From contig JBAIAA010000702.1 in assembly GCA_037893245.1 (NCBI GenBank), positions 620,001-684,000 on the forward strand: 64,000 bases of DNA. The letters run 5' to 3'. The notes beneath the pieces were generated by a model. It was not told the origin of the DNA. It did no database searches and was given only the letters and a program-made list of their open reading frames with translations. Positions 38,318 through 50,224 of this stretch are shown one piece after another (the stretch's first letter is position 1; each line of letters begins with the position of its first letter). Made by a program: the position numbers and the translations under genes. This DNA comes from Crossaster papposus. Taxonomy: Eukaryota; Echinodermata; Asteroidea; Velatida; Solasteridae.

Positions 38318-39462
38318 ACAACTGTTCAAAACTGTTGTCAGAACTACGATTTTGTTTCAACCGTAGGGCAGTCACAGTGCGATCGTAACTCATTCGCGCA
38401 GTCGTAGCGCCATCTTGTAGGCATTTGTGGCCTTTCATGGCCAATCGCGGTTATTCTATGCATCTGCTAATCGTCATTGATCTGCAGCTCAATCGTATGT
38501 AATCAGCTGAATCGTAGAGTAGTCCTGACTATTCATTACGCTATCATACTAGAATCGTAGTACACCATAGACCGTAGCAGGTCGTAATGAATCAGTTTCA
38601 AATCGTACAGACGTTGTTGATATTCGTAGTGTCACCGTAGAAGGACCGTGAGTATTCGTATGTAGGAGGATGCAATTAGAACACTTTACTACCAATTCGC
38701 CCCAATTAAAACTGCTACGACTAATCGGGGCTGTGGTTGCACAAATCGTGACAGTGTGACCTGGGCTTTAGGAAGGGAGGGGGGTGGTGCTACACACCAG
38801 TTTATTTTATCTTTTCTTGAAAATGGCGGCACACCAGGTGCTATAAGTTGACAGGATGCTTTAGACATTCACCAACAGTCCGGTAAGGTATTATATCATA
38901 ATTTAGCTGTTTATTTTGTTTTAAAATATTCCCTTTTAACTATAGTCTACAACACTTTAGATTAAAACGTTTTCACAATGTTGTTAAATTTAGAGGAGAT
39001 ATTTACATTGAAAACAAACAACCAAAACAAACTTTTAATACAAACGAACAAACACCAAACAAAATTGGTTGGTTTCTCATTTAAGTCAAATGTTGGAGTC
39101 CCTTTCAAGAACAACCACAATTAATGAGTTTCCTTTGTAGATCTTTTGGCAAACAGCGTTAATAACCAAAGCAAACTTTTGGCCAATAGGAAAAGCTATT
39201 TTTGATCATCTAACTTAAAGAGTACACATTCTTTTTGAGTCTCCATGTGCTGCACCAGCCGAAGAGTATGCTGGCAACATCTTTTTCATTTAATCTTAAT
39301 CATTTAATCTCAGAAAAAAACTCAATTGTTTTGCCTGTTTTGGGCGGATACAGTTTCTTGTTTGCAACATAATTAGCCCATTGCTGCTAAAATACCAATG
39401 AAATATTGACCTCGGTGGTTATAAGTCACCACAGGTTTTTATTACTGAAGAATATTGTCATA
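37919..39462 (+). repeat. 1.58-kb tandem duplication, unit 2
   Basis: Diverged copy of unit 1. It differs by an added CGTACATGTA near the start, a 32-base C run (38285-38316) where unit 1 has mixed CCCCGTCCCCG, and several small deletions. Both units end at GAAGAATATTGTCATA. Confidence 0.85.
38285..38316. repeat. Poly-C run (32 bases)
   Basis: The longest homopolymer in the window. It is absent from the matching place in unit 1 of the duplication. Confidence 0.9.
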
Positions 39463-39884
39463 CTTGCTGTGGCTCCATCAGGTAATCTACAAACCGCAAA
39501 GTACATCGTTGCTGATAATCTGTCAATATTCCATCAATGGCTCAAATATTTGTGTTTCACCTAAGACTCGCACACGCCTTGCCAAGGCGATAAAACAAAA
39601 AACCACACAGAGTACTGTGTCACTGAAAGATATTGATACAGTCAATACAATTCTTGATTTTGGTTGACAGAGAAATGTGTTTACCGAAGAAATAAAAGTA
39701 ATAAAAAAATCATTAATTAATTACATGTGTGTCTTATTTCAAACCGGCTTGAAAGTGCCTTGCACAAAGGTCAAATGCACTTTAGTTAAATACCGTCTTT
39801 ATAAAAGGTAGTACTTTTTTTTTTGGCTGTAATTTCCAAAAATGGATGATATATTGTTGCGAGTGTTGTTACACTGACCCAAGT

Positions 39885-39975
39885 TTAAAGATACGGTATG
39901 ATACACCATTAGTAATTGCTTGAATTATCAGGAATTGGTGAATTTGGGGGTTGTATTTTGTAATGTATCTTTAAC
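39885..39975 (+). mobile_element. MITE family B, 5' fragment
   Basis: TTTAAAGATACGGTATGATACACC, then TTGCTTGAATTATCAGGAAT and GGGGGTTGTATTTTGTAA. Only the first 90 bases or so of the family are present. Confidence 0.65.
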
Positions 39976-40539
39976 AAGTAATTTTTTTTTTCCAGGTATC
40001 CTTGTATTTATTTTATTATTTTGTTGTGTGTTTTTATTGGGGCGGGGTGTGTTTAGCATCTAGTCGTTTCCCATCACGCTGTAAGGAGTGAGTCATGTCA
40101 GTACATGTCGACAAATTAAATCATTTTACAACATTTTTTAATAATGTAATGCCTTCAGCCTTGACGTTACCAGTAAAATGCATACCGCTATAATAGATTT
40201 CTGTCCTACACTTAACAAAATAAATAGTAGGGTGGAATACCCAATGGAAAAACACAATTAATTTTAACTCATCATGTTTCTCTGTATTTGGCGATAGGTT
40301 TTGCCCTAACACTCGCTGCAATTTCATGCTGTTATTTCTTTTAAAATGAATAATTTAAAGACTCGCACTCAATAAGGAGAGTACTGGTTTAGTAAAAAAA
40401 AAAAAAAGGAAAATTTAAAAGAAAAAAAGATTGCAACAATAACCAGATAGCTTAAAAGCTGTTCCTGGTGCCAAAACAAGTTAATTTTTTTCAAGATTTT
40501 TTTTTTTGGTGGCCTTTTGTTTGGTAAATGGCTGATCTA

Positions 40540-40870
40540 TTGTCTGTGTGGCAGCCCCCTAAGTGCCAGGCCCATTTTGACCAATCAAAGGCCAATCTTC
40601 TCATTTTGTTGGCTGCAATTTAATAACGGACATTCAGAGAGGCTGCAAGAAAAATAGCCCTAAGAGCCGGGGCCCCTGGCTATCTACTTTTCGCCGTTGT
40701 AATGCTGCATTTACTTCCAGCATCTTCGGGATAAGCTCCCACTCAGCTAATTCAATTGAAGCCGCCTCCATCTCTCCTGGAGAGAGAAGAAAAATAAAAC
40801 AACCATACGCTTTTGACCTTGTGCGAAGATGGTCGCGCCCCTCGCTGCCAGAAATCATGATTTGATTTTC
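40540..40870. other. Non-repetitive block upstream of receptor exon 1a
   Basis: A GC-richer block 1.6 kb before the 42.4-kb exon (ATAGCCCTAAGAGCCGGGGC, TCCATCTCTCCTGGAGAGAG, GAAGATGGTCGCGCCCCTCG). It has no repeat family and no long frame. It might hold a promoter, a noncoding first exon or an enhancer of the receptor gene, but the sequence alone does not show this. Confidence 0.25.
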
Positions 40871-41019
40871 TTAGTGTGCATTGAATTTAAAAAGTTGTAC
40901 ATCACCAAAAGAATTGTTGTCTAGTAAAAAAAAAATCTATGTAATGTAGGAATTTTTGTTTCTGCAGTCAGAGGAAGTACCATATATATGTAAACTCGGA
41001 AATATTGAAAGTTGAGATA

Positions 41020-41577
41020 TTGGTATTTTCAAATTCTTGAGAAAGAGAGCTTTCCAATGATACATAACACTTGGGGGTTTTGCAATAAATACTTTTTACA
41101 GCACTCCAGAAAGTCATGGGTTTCACAAAATGATACATATCACTTGGGGGTTTTGCAATAAATACTTTTTACAGCACTCTAGAAAGTCATGGGTTTCACA
41201 AAACGTGTTTGTGAGAAAACTAACTTTAAACATCTTAAACAAAACAGCAAAATATCAAAATTTCGAAAATGTGGGATACTTATGAGGACCTGATTTGCAT
41301 ATTTAATTACCGTGTTAATTAGACCACTAATGGACTTTAATCCAAACAGTACATGTAACTACGCAAACACTACGCAAACTCGCGTAATTTAAGAGGTTTT
41401 TGATCGTCTGATCTGACCCAAAAAATGGGAATATGTAGAGGAGAACTTGGGATTTACAAATTACGCAAAATCTTAAAATTGACCACCCCTTCATTTTTTA
41501 ACTTTGGATGGCCATATCTCTGAATCACATTGTGCGACTAAACTCTCATTTTGTGGTGACAGGTCACATATTACATC
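41020..41577. repeat. Dispersed repeat family D, copy 1, with internal 73-bp duplication
   Basis: From about 41255 to 41577 (TTTGCATATTTAATTACCGT, AGACCACTAATGGACTTTAA, GATGGCCATATCTCTGAATC, GTGGTGACAGGTCACATATT) it matches 60225-60490 in order. Its left part contains a 73-bp direct repeat starting at TGATACATA (41058 and 41131). Confidence 0.75.
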
Positions 41578-41887
41578 ACTTGATTAACCAAAAACACAAA
41601 AATAACAATCCACTAAAATCTATCAAGATTCTGTAAAAGTTCAGATTGCCTAGGAATTTAATCAATGTAATCCTGGTACAATGTCGACTTTAAAATGATG
41701 TGTGTGAATGTATTTAACAAAAAATGTTAAAATTATAAATCTGAATAAGCTTTATTACCTTTCAATGCTTCAAAACATGAAGTTGCATTGTATTTAATTA
41801 AAAGGTTTGAAGACCTTTTTACATATAACTGTACAGTGCAAGTCCAATTAAGAAAGTGGCTTAATGAGAAAATCGAACTCGCGCCAT

Positions 41888-42270
41888 TTAAAGGTAGGAT
41901 ATACCATTGGTAATTGCTCGAATTATCAAGAATACTGTAGGTGGATCTTGGGGGTTGTATTTTATAGTAAATATCGTTTAACTGACCTGTGCAAAGTTTT
42001 ACAATCATAGATGCCAAACAAAATCAAGAGAAACGGCATTTGTTTTCAACCGGCGTCGGGCAGTTCTTATTTTTTCGCGATCACCGACCGGCGATTGTGA
42101 TTTGTTTTAATATAATTCAATTTTTTGGAGCAATTACAGGATATCTAGCCAAACATTTAGCTGGATTCCTACAATCATTATTTACTTTCCAATAAGTAAG
42201 ATAATTCTTAATAATTCGGTAGTACACATTTTTCGATATACTGTATGCAAATGATGTATCCTACCTTTAA
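41888..42270 (+). mobile_element. MITE family B, copy 9
   Basis: TTAAAGGTAGGATATACCATTGG to GATGTATCCTACCTTTAA, with TTAA on both sides. It ends about 160 bp before receptor exon 1a. Confidence 0.85.
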
Positions 42271-42427
42271 TAAAAATAACATGGGTAAAGTACATGTACA
42301 TACTGTTGACAAGTAACTGAAAATTTCACGTATAACATGTTTACATTAATTACAAAGGATTGTTTGAAGGCCTACATATGGTAGATGACCCTGCTTTTTG
42401 TTTGTTTGTTTGTTTGTTTCAAATCAG

Positions 42428-42567
42428 ACAAACTTAATTCAAGATGGCAACAGTCGTCAAGGAAGAGTGCGTATCCATGGACACTACCGGTAGTTCAGCT
42501 GCCCTCAGCGATGTGCTGGACGAAACAACGTTCTGTATTTCGCCCGCTGCAAAAAGTGATGGTACTG
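42428..42567 (+). CDS. Nuclear receptor alternative first coding exon (1a)
   Basis: A coding-like exon. An acceptor (T-rich TTTG repeats ending in CAAATCAG) precedes 42428. A strong start context AAGATGG at 42444 opens MATVVKEECVSMDTTGSSAA, then LSDVLDETTFCISPAAKSDG and T. A GTAGGT donor follows 42567 in phase 1 (ACT then G). The coding part is 124 bases. The same phase-1 G would complete GAT (Asp) with the receptor exon at 58268, just as the 54.6-kb exon does. The acidic, Ser/Thr-rich peptide suits a receptor A/B (AF-1) region. The acceptor suggests a noncoding exon further left. The link to the receptor rests on phase and context only; it could belong to another gene. Confidence 0.55.
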
Positions 42568-42696
42568 GTAGGTACATAAAATTGTGGAGAAAAAAAAACG
42601 AGGAAAAAAACACCAAAACCTAATGCTGTAAAAAACATTCAAATGGAAACTCTTGGGCAAAACCCTAAATTCAGAAGTACATGTACGTCCGACACT

Positions 42697-42938
42697 TTAA
42701 CCAGTTAGCGCCAGAGGACGTATTTACACGCAAAGTTTTCTCCAGATTCAAAACGGATGACGCATAAACACGTCTAGAGCAATGCCAGAAATTTCTGTCA
42801 GCAGCGAACAAGGCCGGAAATGCGTGGGTGTGCTTCCCAGTACCATCGGCCTAAACCTGCCTCGGATCGAGTTTCGTTAAAAATAATCCCGCGCCTCGGC
42901 TCGGTGATGTTAAAATAATCCCGGTGTGAACTGGTTAA
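42697..42938 (-). mobile_element. MITE family A, copy 8
   Basis: TTAACCAGTTAGCGCCAGAGG to CCCGGTGTGAACTGGTTAA, 242 bp, reverse orientation. It lies 130 bp after receptor exon 1a. Confidence 0.87.
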
Positions 42939-43103
42939 TGATCTGCTGTTAAAAAAAGGAACAAGGTACAGCATGTGACATCTAATGAGTAGAAATTAAT
43001 AACACACCAACCTAAAAGTTTCTTACTTGGTTCCCATTCCATGCACGATTGGCATGACATTTTTTCATGAAAACACTTTATATCCACCGTCACTAACAAC
43101 ACA

Positions 43104-43350
43104 TTAACCAGTTCGCGCCGGGATTATTTTGACATTGACCGGGCCCAGACGCGGGATTGTTCTTCACGAACCTCGATCCGAGACGGGTTAAGGCCGGCAT
43201 CTGTGGGTCGCACACCCTGATCTTTCCAGCCTCCCTCGATGACATATACCGGTATTTCCGGCCTTGCTTGGGACATGTTTATCTGTCATCTGTTTTGAAA
43301 TCATAGAAAAAATGTGCTTGTATACACGGCCTCCGGCGTGAACTGGTCTA
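43104..43350 (+). mobile_element. MITE family A, copy 9 (old variant)
   Basis: TTAACCAGTTCGCGCCGGG at the left and CTCCGGCGTGAACTGGTC at the right. The interior is strongly diverged (ATTGACCGGGCCCAGACGCG), with features shared with the fragment at 25110. This suggests an older subfamily. Confidence 0.8.
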
Positions 43351-43613
43351 TGCAGCTACTGTTAGAAAAGTGAACATGATACTGGTACAGCCCTCTAAGA
43401 AGTAGAAAACTATAACCGACCAAACTAAAGTTGAAGTACATGTACCACCATCTTTCAGATGTTTGCATCACCCACATCAATTACTGTATAATTAGTTCCC
43501 ATCTCACGATTAGCATAACATTTTTTACAAAGCACCTAATATTTATCAACTACCACTGACAGCACTTTAATACTCCAAAAGTCCTACATTTATACTCCAT
43601 TTTGATTGGATCG

Positions 43614-43995
43614 TTAAAGGTAGGATACACCATTGGTAATTGCTTGAATTGTCATGAATGGGTGGATTTGGGGGGGTTGTGTATCTTATAGTACATTTAA
43701 ATATCGTTTTAACTGACCTGTTCAAAATGTTACAATCATGGATACCGAGGAAAGCAAGAAAAAAAGGCGTTCGTTTTTCAATCGGCGTCGGGCAGTGGTT
43801 CTTATTTTTATTTTTTTGCAATAGCCGTCCGGCGATCGTGATTTAAAAAAAAATTAAAAACAATTACATGATATCTAGCGCAATCATTTTGCTGGATGCC
43901 TACAATCATAATTTACTTTCAAATAAGTAAGATATTTTTTAATAATTTGGTAGTAAAATGTTTCGATTTCAGCAAATGGTGTATCCTACCTTATA
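43614..43995 (+). mobile_element. MITE family B, copy 10
   Basis: TTAAAGGTAGGATACACCATTGG to CAAATGGTGTATCCTACCTTA. The full interior includes GCAATAGCCGTCCGGCGATC. Confidence 0.85.
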
Positions 43996-45602
43996 CTGAA
44001 AAGAGCATGGGGGTGGTGGGGTGGTTGTCTTTTTAACCACCAAAAAAAAGTGGTGCAAAGTACTAAATGGTTTGCTCAGTGTGAATGGAGGGTTAGACTA
44101 TCTTCTAAACCACCACCATTATGTCAATAATCACAGGGCCCTTTGTGTTGACAAATTACCAGAAGCTTACGCTTCTTATCTTGCTGCGTTTCAGGATCCT
44201 GTCTTTTGCCATTTTTTTGTGGTTGGTCGACTTTGACTTCACTCAATTACCTTGGCAACTGCTAATTTGAGAACGCTGTTATAAAAAAAAGAATTATATA
44301 AATCAAATTCTCAGTGTGAAAACCTGGCCAGAAACCACAAATTTAGTGTGAAAACTTGCCAGGACGTCACAAATTCAATCTGAAAACTTGCCCGGATGAC
44401 GTCACAAATTTACATTGTTGGGAAAAGGGAAACAACAAATTCACATTTCTTATTTATAGACTGACTATGAGTATGTATGTATGTATTCGCATTTTTGTAT
44501 CACTGTGGAGACATGGCTTTGTTCTCGTGTACAAAATGGTTAGAAAGTCGAGCACGTTTTTCAAAATGCTCCCATTTTAACCATAATTTTTTTCCTGGGT
44601 TGAAATTTTGACCCAATATACAGTACCCTATATTATACCCTAACCCAAACACTAACCCTAACCCACATCCTAATCCTAGTTTTTAAGTAATTTAATTCCC
44701 AGTGGAGACCTATTCATCTATAGAAATTTACCCTCCGGAGTCCGGAGACGTTTTGTCTCCATTGTACACATTGTGTTCATGTCCCCAGAGGGTACCGTAT
44801 TTCGCACCATGCAGCAACGACCTCCCACGGGAGGGTTAGGTCGTGTCCAAACTGGGCTTATAGCTATGGCTATGGCTATTGTCAGCATTTTCCCACTTAA
44901 GTTGATAATGGGCACACACCTTGACAATAGCCCTTTCCCCTAGACAAGAGTTTAGGATATGGCCTTGCATACAATTTTGCTTGTTTCACAAACGTTGTTT
45001 ATGTGATACACTGATACCAGGGAGATTGTGGATAGTCTGTTCGCGGGCTTTCTTATTAACGTTTCTGAATGATAGAGGTGGAAATCAGTCACTTCACCAA
45101 AATCAATTACAGTTGGGCAAGATAGTGACTCCCAAACTCTTCCTTTATTGCCATTGAGTGGGTACTATGTAAGATCTAAGCAAGTTGATCAAAGAATACC
45201 ATACATGTAGTTCCCCTGATCGAATTCACGCTATTCGACGATGGCTAGACTAGTCTAGTCAACTATTCGCGACCAACCTATCGCTACATGTATGTTCATG
45301 CCATAATGCAACAGGGACCAACTACCGGTCAACAAAAAATTGCTAGACAACGAGAACTTTGCCGTGCAAATGTTTATATTTATTACATGTTAGTTTGCGA
45401 TTCTGTCACTTTGTCCCCAATTTACGATAACAACGGTGGTTTGTAAGATAACGTAAACTATGCAATCACTAACTATTATTGTGTAAATTAAAGGTAATAT
45501 CGTGTTGAAAATTTGGTTTTGACTGTGTGGGTACTATGTTTCAGTGCCACAAAGGTTTGACTAGGGTTGTTAAGACTGAGTTGCTCTAAAAATCAGAGAA
45601 GT

Positions 45603-46091
45603 GGTGGCAGATTTTTTTTTATGGATTTCGTTTATTCTTTGCACATGTGAAGGCCTTCATCCAAAGTGTAAAAAGAAAGCATATTTATTGCATCCACACT
45701 TTGGTTGCCATGGCAACGGGTGAAAATAGAAAGTTAATTTAGCTCTTTTTATAAGTAAAAATTACCGAAGGTTGTGAGCTTCACTGTATAAAGACCAAAT
45801 ATTTTGCTTACCTCTCAGCTAAACATGGTAAAGATACATCCTTAATCTTTCCAAAAATGCACTTGATACAAGTACAGTTAATTGTGAATGGAAGATTCCA
45901 TTATTCCATATAGGGGTGTTTTGAGCAAAAGTCAATTTGGGAAATAGCTCGGGTTGCTAAAATTGTCAGAAGTCCGAAAGTGGCATATTTAGGAAAGTTT
46001 TGCTTTCAAGATTGAAAAATAAGATGCTGGTCTGTAAGAATAAGGAAACAAAAGTTTTGGTATTTTTTGTACGGGGGACCAGTGTTGCCAG
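45603..46091. repeat. Left arm of a 4-kb diverged inverted repeat
   Basis: Landmarks GGTGGCAGA (45603), GTTGCCATGGCAAC (45704), ATAGGGGTGTT (45910), CCGAAAGTGGCA (45974), GTTTTGGTATTT (46054) and AGTGTTGCCAG (46081) recur as reverse complements in mirror order at 49104-49613. Spacing between them is nearly equal in the two arms. Confidence 0.75.
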
Positions 46092-46700
46092 AAACTTCAT
46101 GCTTTATTTATTTTTAAATGTATATTTTCAGATTTTATATATGGAAAATAATGCTCTTAAATGACTTTCTACATGCTGACTGACAAAATACTAGGACCAA
46201 ATATAGTAAAGCAGCTTACAAGTATAAAAACAACTCTAAATTACATGCATCGCAAAGACAGTGTTGCCAGAAAAGTAGCATTAAAAGACCGAAACTCGTA
46301 AAAAACAACTCAATTTACATAGTTGTGTGACAAAGTTGGCAGTGACATTGTTAGTAGTGACACAATTGGCAATGATGCAGTTGGTAATAACATACATGTA
46401 CATGTAGTTGGTGATGACATAATTGGCAGCAACAAATGTTGAACAAGTCTTTCATTTAGGCTTTAGCCATACATATACAATGACCTTCAAGTTCAATGGT
46501 GCATCTGTTCATATGCAGTTTATACCCTAGATTGTGCATAACAAGTATACATTGCATGATAACATTTGGACATGCTGGAAAAGCATCGCAAGTTTACCCC
46601 CGTGTTGTGGACATCCGTTACTTGCCTTGGCACAGAGTAGAGTATGCACAAAGTCTATACATAAAGATACTTCCATATCCGAAATAGTACATCTATACTA

Positions 46701-47138
46701 TTAATCCTGAAGATGGGGTATGGTTGGCGCCATCTTGTGGACGGTTCCCCGTGTGCCGTGTACCTGTTTGCGCGCGGAGGGAGCCCGTCTATCGGGCCGC
46801 GCCATTTTGGGTCTGGTGTCCTGTTTGCCCGCCGCGGTATAGTGTGGGGTAGCGGATGTGGGGGCCCGTCTTTTGCACGGGCCTCCCGTCGGAATTGCGC
46901 GGTGGCTGCGCCGGTCCCGCGCCAGTTTGCGGTGGCGACGCAGAGTATGGAAAGGAGCCTGTCTACTGTCGTGCTGGATGATATCGCGTTCGTGTACGTA
47001 CTCTATAAACACCAAACACGTGCATGCAGTATATATACCACACTCACTGATGACGGCCGTTTCTGACGCGTGGCTGTTTCTTTCGAACTTTGTGAATCGA
47101 CCCTTCTGCTGCAGAATTACTGCTTAAGACTGACAAAA
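46701..47138 (+). promoter_or_regulatory. GC-rich, CpG-rich segment with TATA box and splice donor (candidate promoter or LTR)
   Basis: About 300 bases rich in C+G and CpG (CGCCGCGGTATAGTGTGGGG, GCGCGGTGGCTGCGCCGG) stand out from the AT-rich surroundings. They are followed by an E-box CACGTG (47017-47022), GTATATATACC (47029-47039) and a strong donor ACAAAA-GTAAGT (after 47138). This is the layout of a promoter plus a noncoding first exon, and could supply a third receptor 5' end. A solo LTR of a retrotransposon is an equally fair reading, since LTRs also carry TATA boxes and donors. Confidence 0.35.
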
Positions 47139-49103
47139 GTAAGTACATTTCCTATAAACATTTTGCTGTTAGATTATATTTTGCTACAACATTAGACTTA
47201 TAAACATTTTGCTACAACATTAGATTTATGAGAACAAACGGCTGTGAGATTGTCAGTATTCCTTTTAATTCCCCTCCAGCGCAATATTTTCTTTTTGATT
47301 TTTTTTAAAGAAAGAAACATCTGAATCTAAGTAACCATTTCGCTACAGTTTCCCCCTAAAAAACAATATTTTTAGGCCTTTCAGAAAACGAAGTACATTT
47401 TCTATAAACATTTTGCTGTTGTTCTGCCTTTTCAGAAATGTTGTTGCCTTTCAGAAAACGAAGTTTATTTTTTTAAAGAAAGAAACATCTAATTAAAGTA
47501 ACCATTTCGATGCACACACCACACATTTCTTTTATCAGATAGTGCAGACAATAAAAAGCTTTAGACTGCTATGCATACACATTTTCTTTCTCTTTGTGCT
47601 TAAATGTTCCCCATGAAACGGGTTTTTTTTCAGTGCAATTTAATAGCAGTGAATTCTAAATAATTGTACATTTTGCTCTGTATGTTTCTTTCATAGATTG
47701 TTCAGAGTCATTCTCACTTGAATCTGCCACATCAGAAATTCCTGCACCCCCGTAACAGGTACATTCTGATTTATAAGCAGATAAATAAATGGTACACACA
47801 CGGTCAGGATTTGTGTAGTACACGCCTAGCCTCAGCCAAACGATTTTTGCTACCGTTTCATGAGGGGCCACTGGGAATTGTGTAGAACCAAATGTATATA
47901 GAAGTTAGTGTTTTGATCATCGAGTGACCTGGTCTGTTGACCCCGTCATATAGATAATTTCCATATCAGTATCTCAGATAAAAATTGTATGATTTGAACA
48001 GTGGATCATTTTGATTTCAGAGTATCGTCTCTGTATACAAGATCACACAGCAGACTTCTATAAAGTTGTAGGTATCAGACCTTAGTTACACTTTTTCAGC
48101 ATTCTCCAACATTAAAAAGTATTATGAATATTTTGAGATAAAATACAACTGTTCTCCTTGCTAGAAAGTCCAATATGTTGCCTGTTCCTAGCAGTTGAAC
48201 TTGATCTATATGTAAAGCAGTAAAGCTACAGGATTAATACCACTTTAGTTCTTGTTGTATAATAGCAAGTTGGTTATTACCAGTATGCATGTGTTGAGGA
48301 CAATGAGGGGTGGTCACTATAGCCCAAGGTGCAAGCATGTATAGTGGGGATCTTTATGTAAACAGATGTCTGGGCCAGGAGATATAATGTAAACATAATA
48401 CTCTCTGAGTCAGTGGTCAGCTTCTTTGAGCAGACAGTCAATTCATTGAGCAATTGTATTTAGTTCAAAGAACATAAACTACTACATTTAAACCCTCTAT
48501 AGGTGCCGTGTGTAAGGAATGCTAAACAATGTAAACAATAAGATATGACATATTGACATTAATTTTGTTTTAAAAATGCTAAATGAAAAAAAAAAATTGT
48601 TTTAAACATGTATGTTTCATTCCTGAAATGTCAATGCTTAACTATACATGCTTAATATAATGCCAACCTTTTGATGGAATATAGGGCTATAATGTGGATT
48701 ACACTAGATGTTACAACCAAACTAGGCTTAAAGACAAGTTACATGCAACAGTGTTGCAACTTTGTTTTATTTTGTATCCATGTATACTGTTATATTTTTA
48801 AATACTGTAGTCCAGGTCCAAAAGAAAATGTTTGACATAAAAAGTCGCTTACCAATTCCATGTTTCTTAACTATTATATGCCTACCGGTATATATCAAGG
48901 TTCAAATTTAAAAATCATGTCTCTGGCAACACTGACTGCCTTTAATGCCATTTAAGTATTTTTTCTCTTCATATCAACATTCATTTTATGTATTCTATCA
49001 TAAATATGACCTATTTGTTATATAATTTGGCAATTAGGGCTTTCTATAATGTATAATTTGTGGCCATTCATTGCGGTTTTTTTTCCAGCCAAAGTGCTAA
49101 CTT

Positions 49104-49613
49104 TCCGCCAACACTGTTTGCGCGTAATTGAAATACCAAAACATTTTATTCCATATTTATGTAGGTTGGTATCTTATCTACCAACTATGAAAGTGGCATT
49201 ATCTACAAAGTGCCACTTTCGGCTTTATGGCCCAATTCAATACTCCATTTTTCGCAATGAGAAAATATGATGACAACACCCCTATTTAAAATAATGGTTT
49301 GACCCAAAGTGGAACGCACACATTACATTTTAAAATCTTTTTCTGAAAGAGTAAACATTATTGTACAATATGTGTAAAAGACAAACTTCTACTCTTTCCC
49401 CTTTAGATGTACCAGTGCTTCTAATTTACCTATATTTCATTACTTCAATAAGTGTAAAAACTTGAAAAATTGTTGGAAATCTTATTTTGGCGGTTACCAT
49501 GGCAACAAACATCTAATATCATTTTTTTTCCCCTATTTTTGTAATTCATGTACCTGTCTGTATCTACTCATAAATGGAGTATTGCCAAAATCTATTTTTT
49601 GAAGTCTGCCACC
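49104..49613. repeat. Right arm of the 4-kb diverged inverted repeat
   Basis: AAATACCAAAAC (49131), TGCCACTTTCGG (49211), AACACCCCTAT (49275), GTTACCATGGCAAC (49493) and TCTGCCACC (49605) mirror the left arm. A further CTGGCAACACT at 48923 may extend it inwards. Confidence 0.75.
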
Positions 49614-50068
49614 TTTTAAAAAAAAGTGTAAACCTATCAAAAACTGATTGAGCGATCTGTTGTTGTTTTTTGTATTTTTTAGAAAGAACATTCTCAAAAC
49701 AAAAAAAAGGCAAAATCTGTGCCTACTCTTGCATTGTTCCCCTTTTTGTTATTTAAACCAGCTTGAAAATGCTTGGCTATAATTTTCCCAGTTAAAGTTC
49801 TTTTCTGGCTAGTCTGATACTGTATACCTCAATTTGAGACTGATCAATATTCTCCTCGCCATTGAGCGTATATTTCTCATTTCCTGTGCCATAGATTGTT
49901 AACTAAACATTGACCGTCAAATGTTTTCTTAATTACCTGGTGTTTTTTTACAAAGCTTGTGCATGTTTCTGTATGGTTGGGTGACTTTTCTTTTAGTAGT
50001 ACCATACTGGTCGGTGTGTATTATGTCAGGCTTTGTGCAAATAGAATTGGGTAAGAATTTCAGACAAT

Positions 50069-50224
50069 TGTGACCCAGCACGAGTAAATGAGACACTTTG
50101 CGGCAAAAATGAAAATTGAGATTTTGATTTCATCATTTAAAGCTAAACAAGCTTTAAATGATGAAATCAAAATCTCAATTTTTATTTTTGCTGCAAAGTG
50201 TCTCATTTATTTGTGCTGGGTCAA
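50069..50224. mobile_element. Palindromic hairpin MITE family C, copy 2
   Basis: TGTGACCCAGCACGAGTAAA to TTTATTTGTGCTGGGTCA, turning at AAAGCTAAACAAGCTTT. It matches the element at 33592 almost base for base. The right end has drifted (GGTCAAAA), so no clear TA duplication is visible. Confidence 0.85.

Noticed and set aside
44636-44680. Telomere-like CTAACCCTAACCC
   Set aside because: Only a few imperfect units occur here and near 63869. This is common background sequence, not a telomere.
46713-47127. Overlapping open frames of 89-117 codons in the GC-rich segment
   Set aside because: Several frames and both strands are open at once, as expected from high GC content. No domain is recognised.
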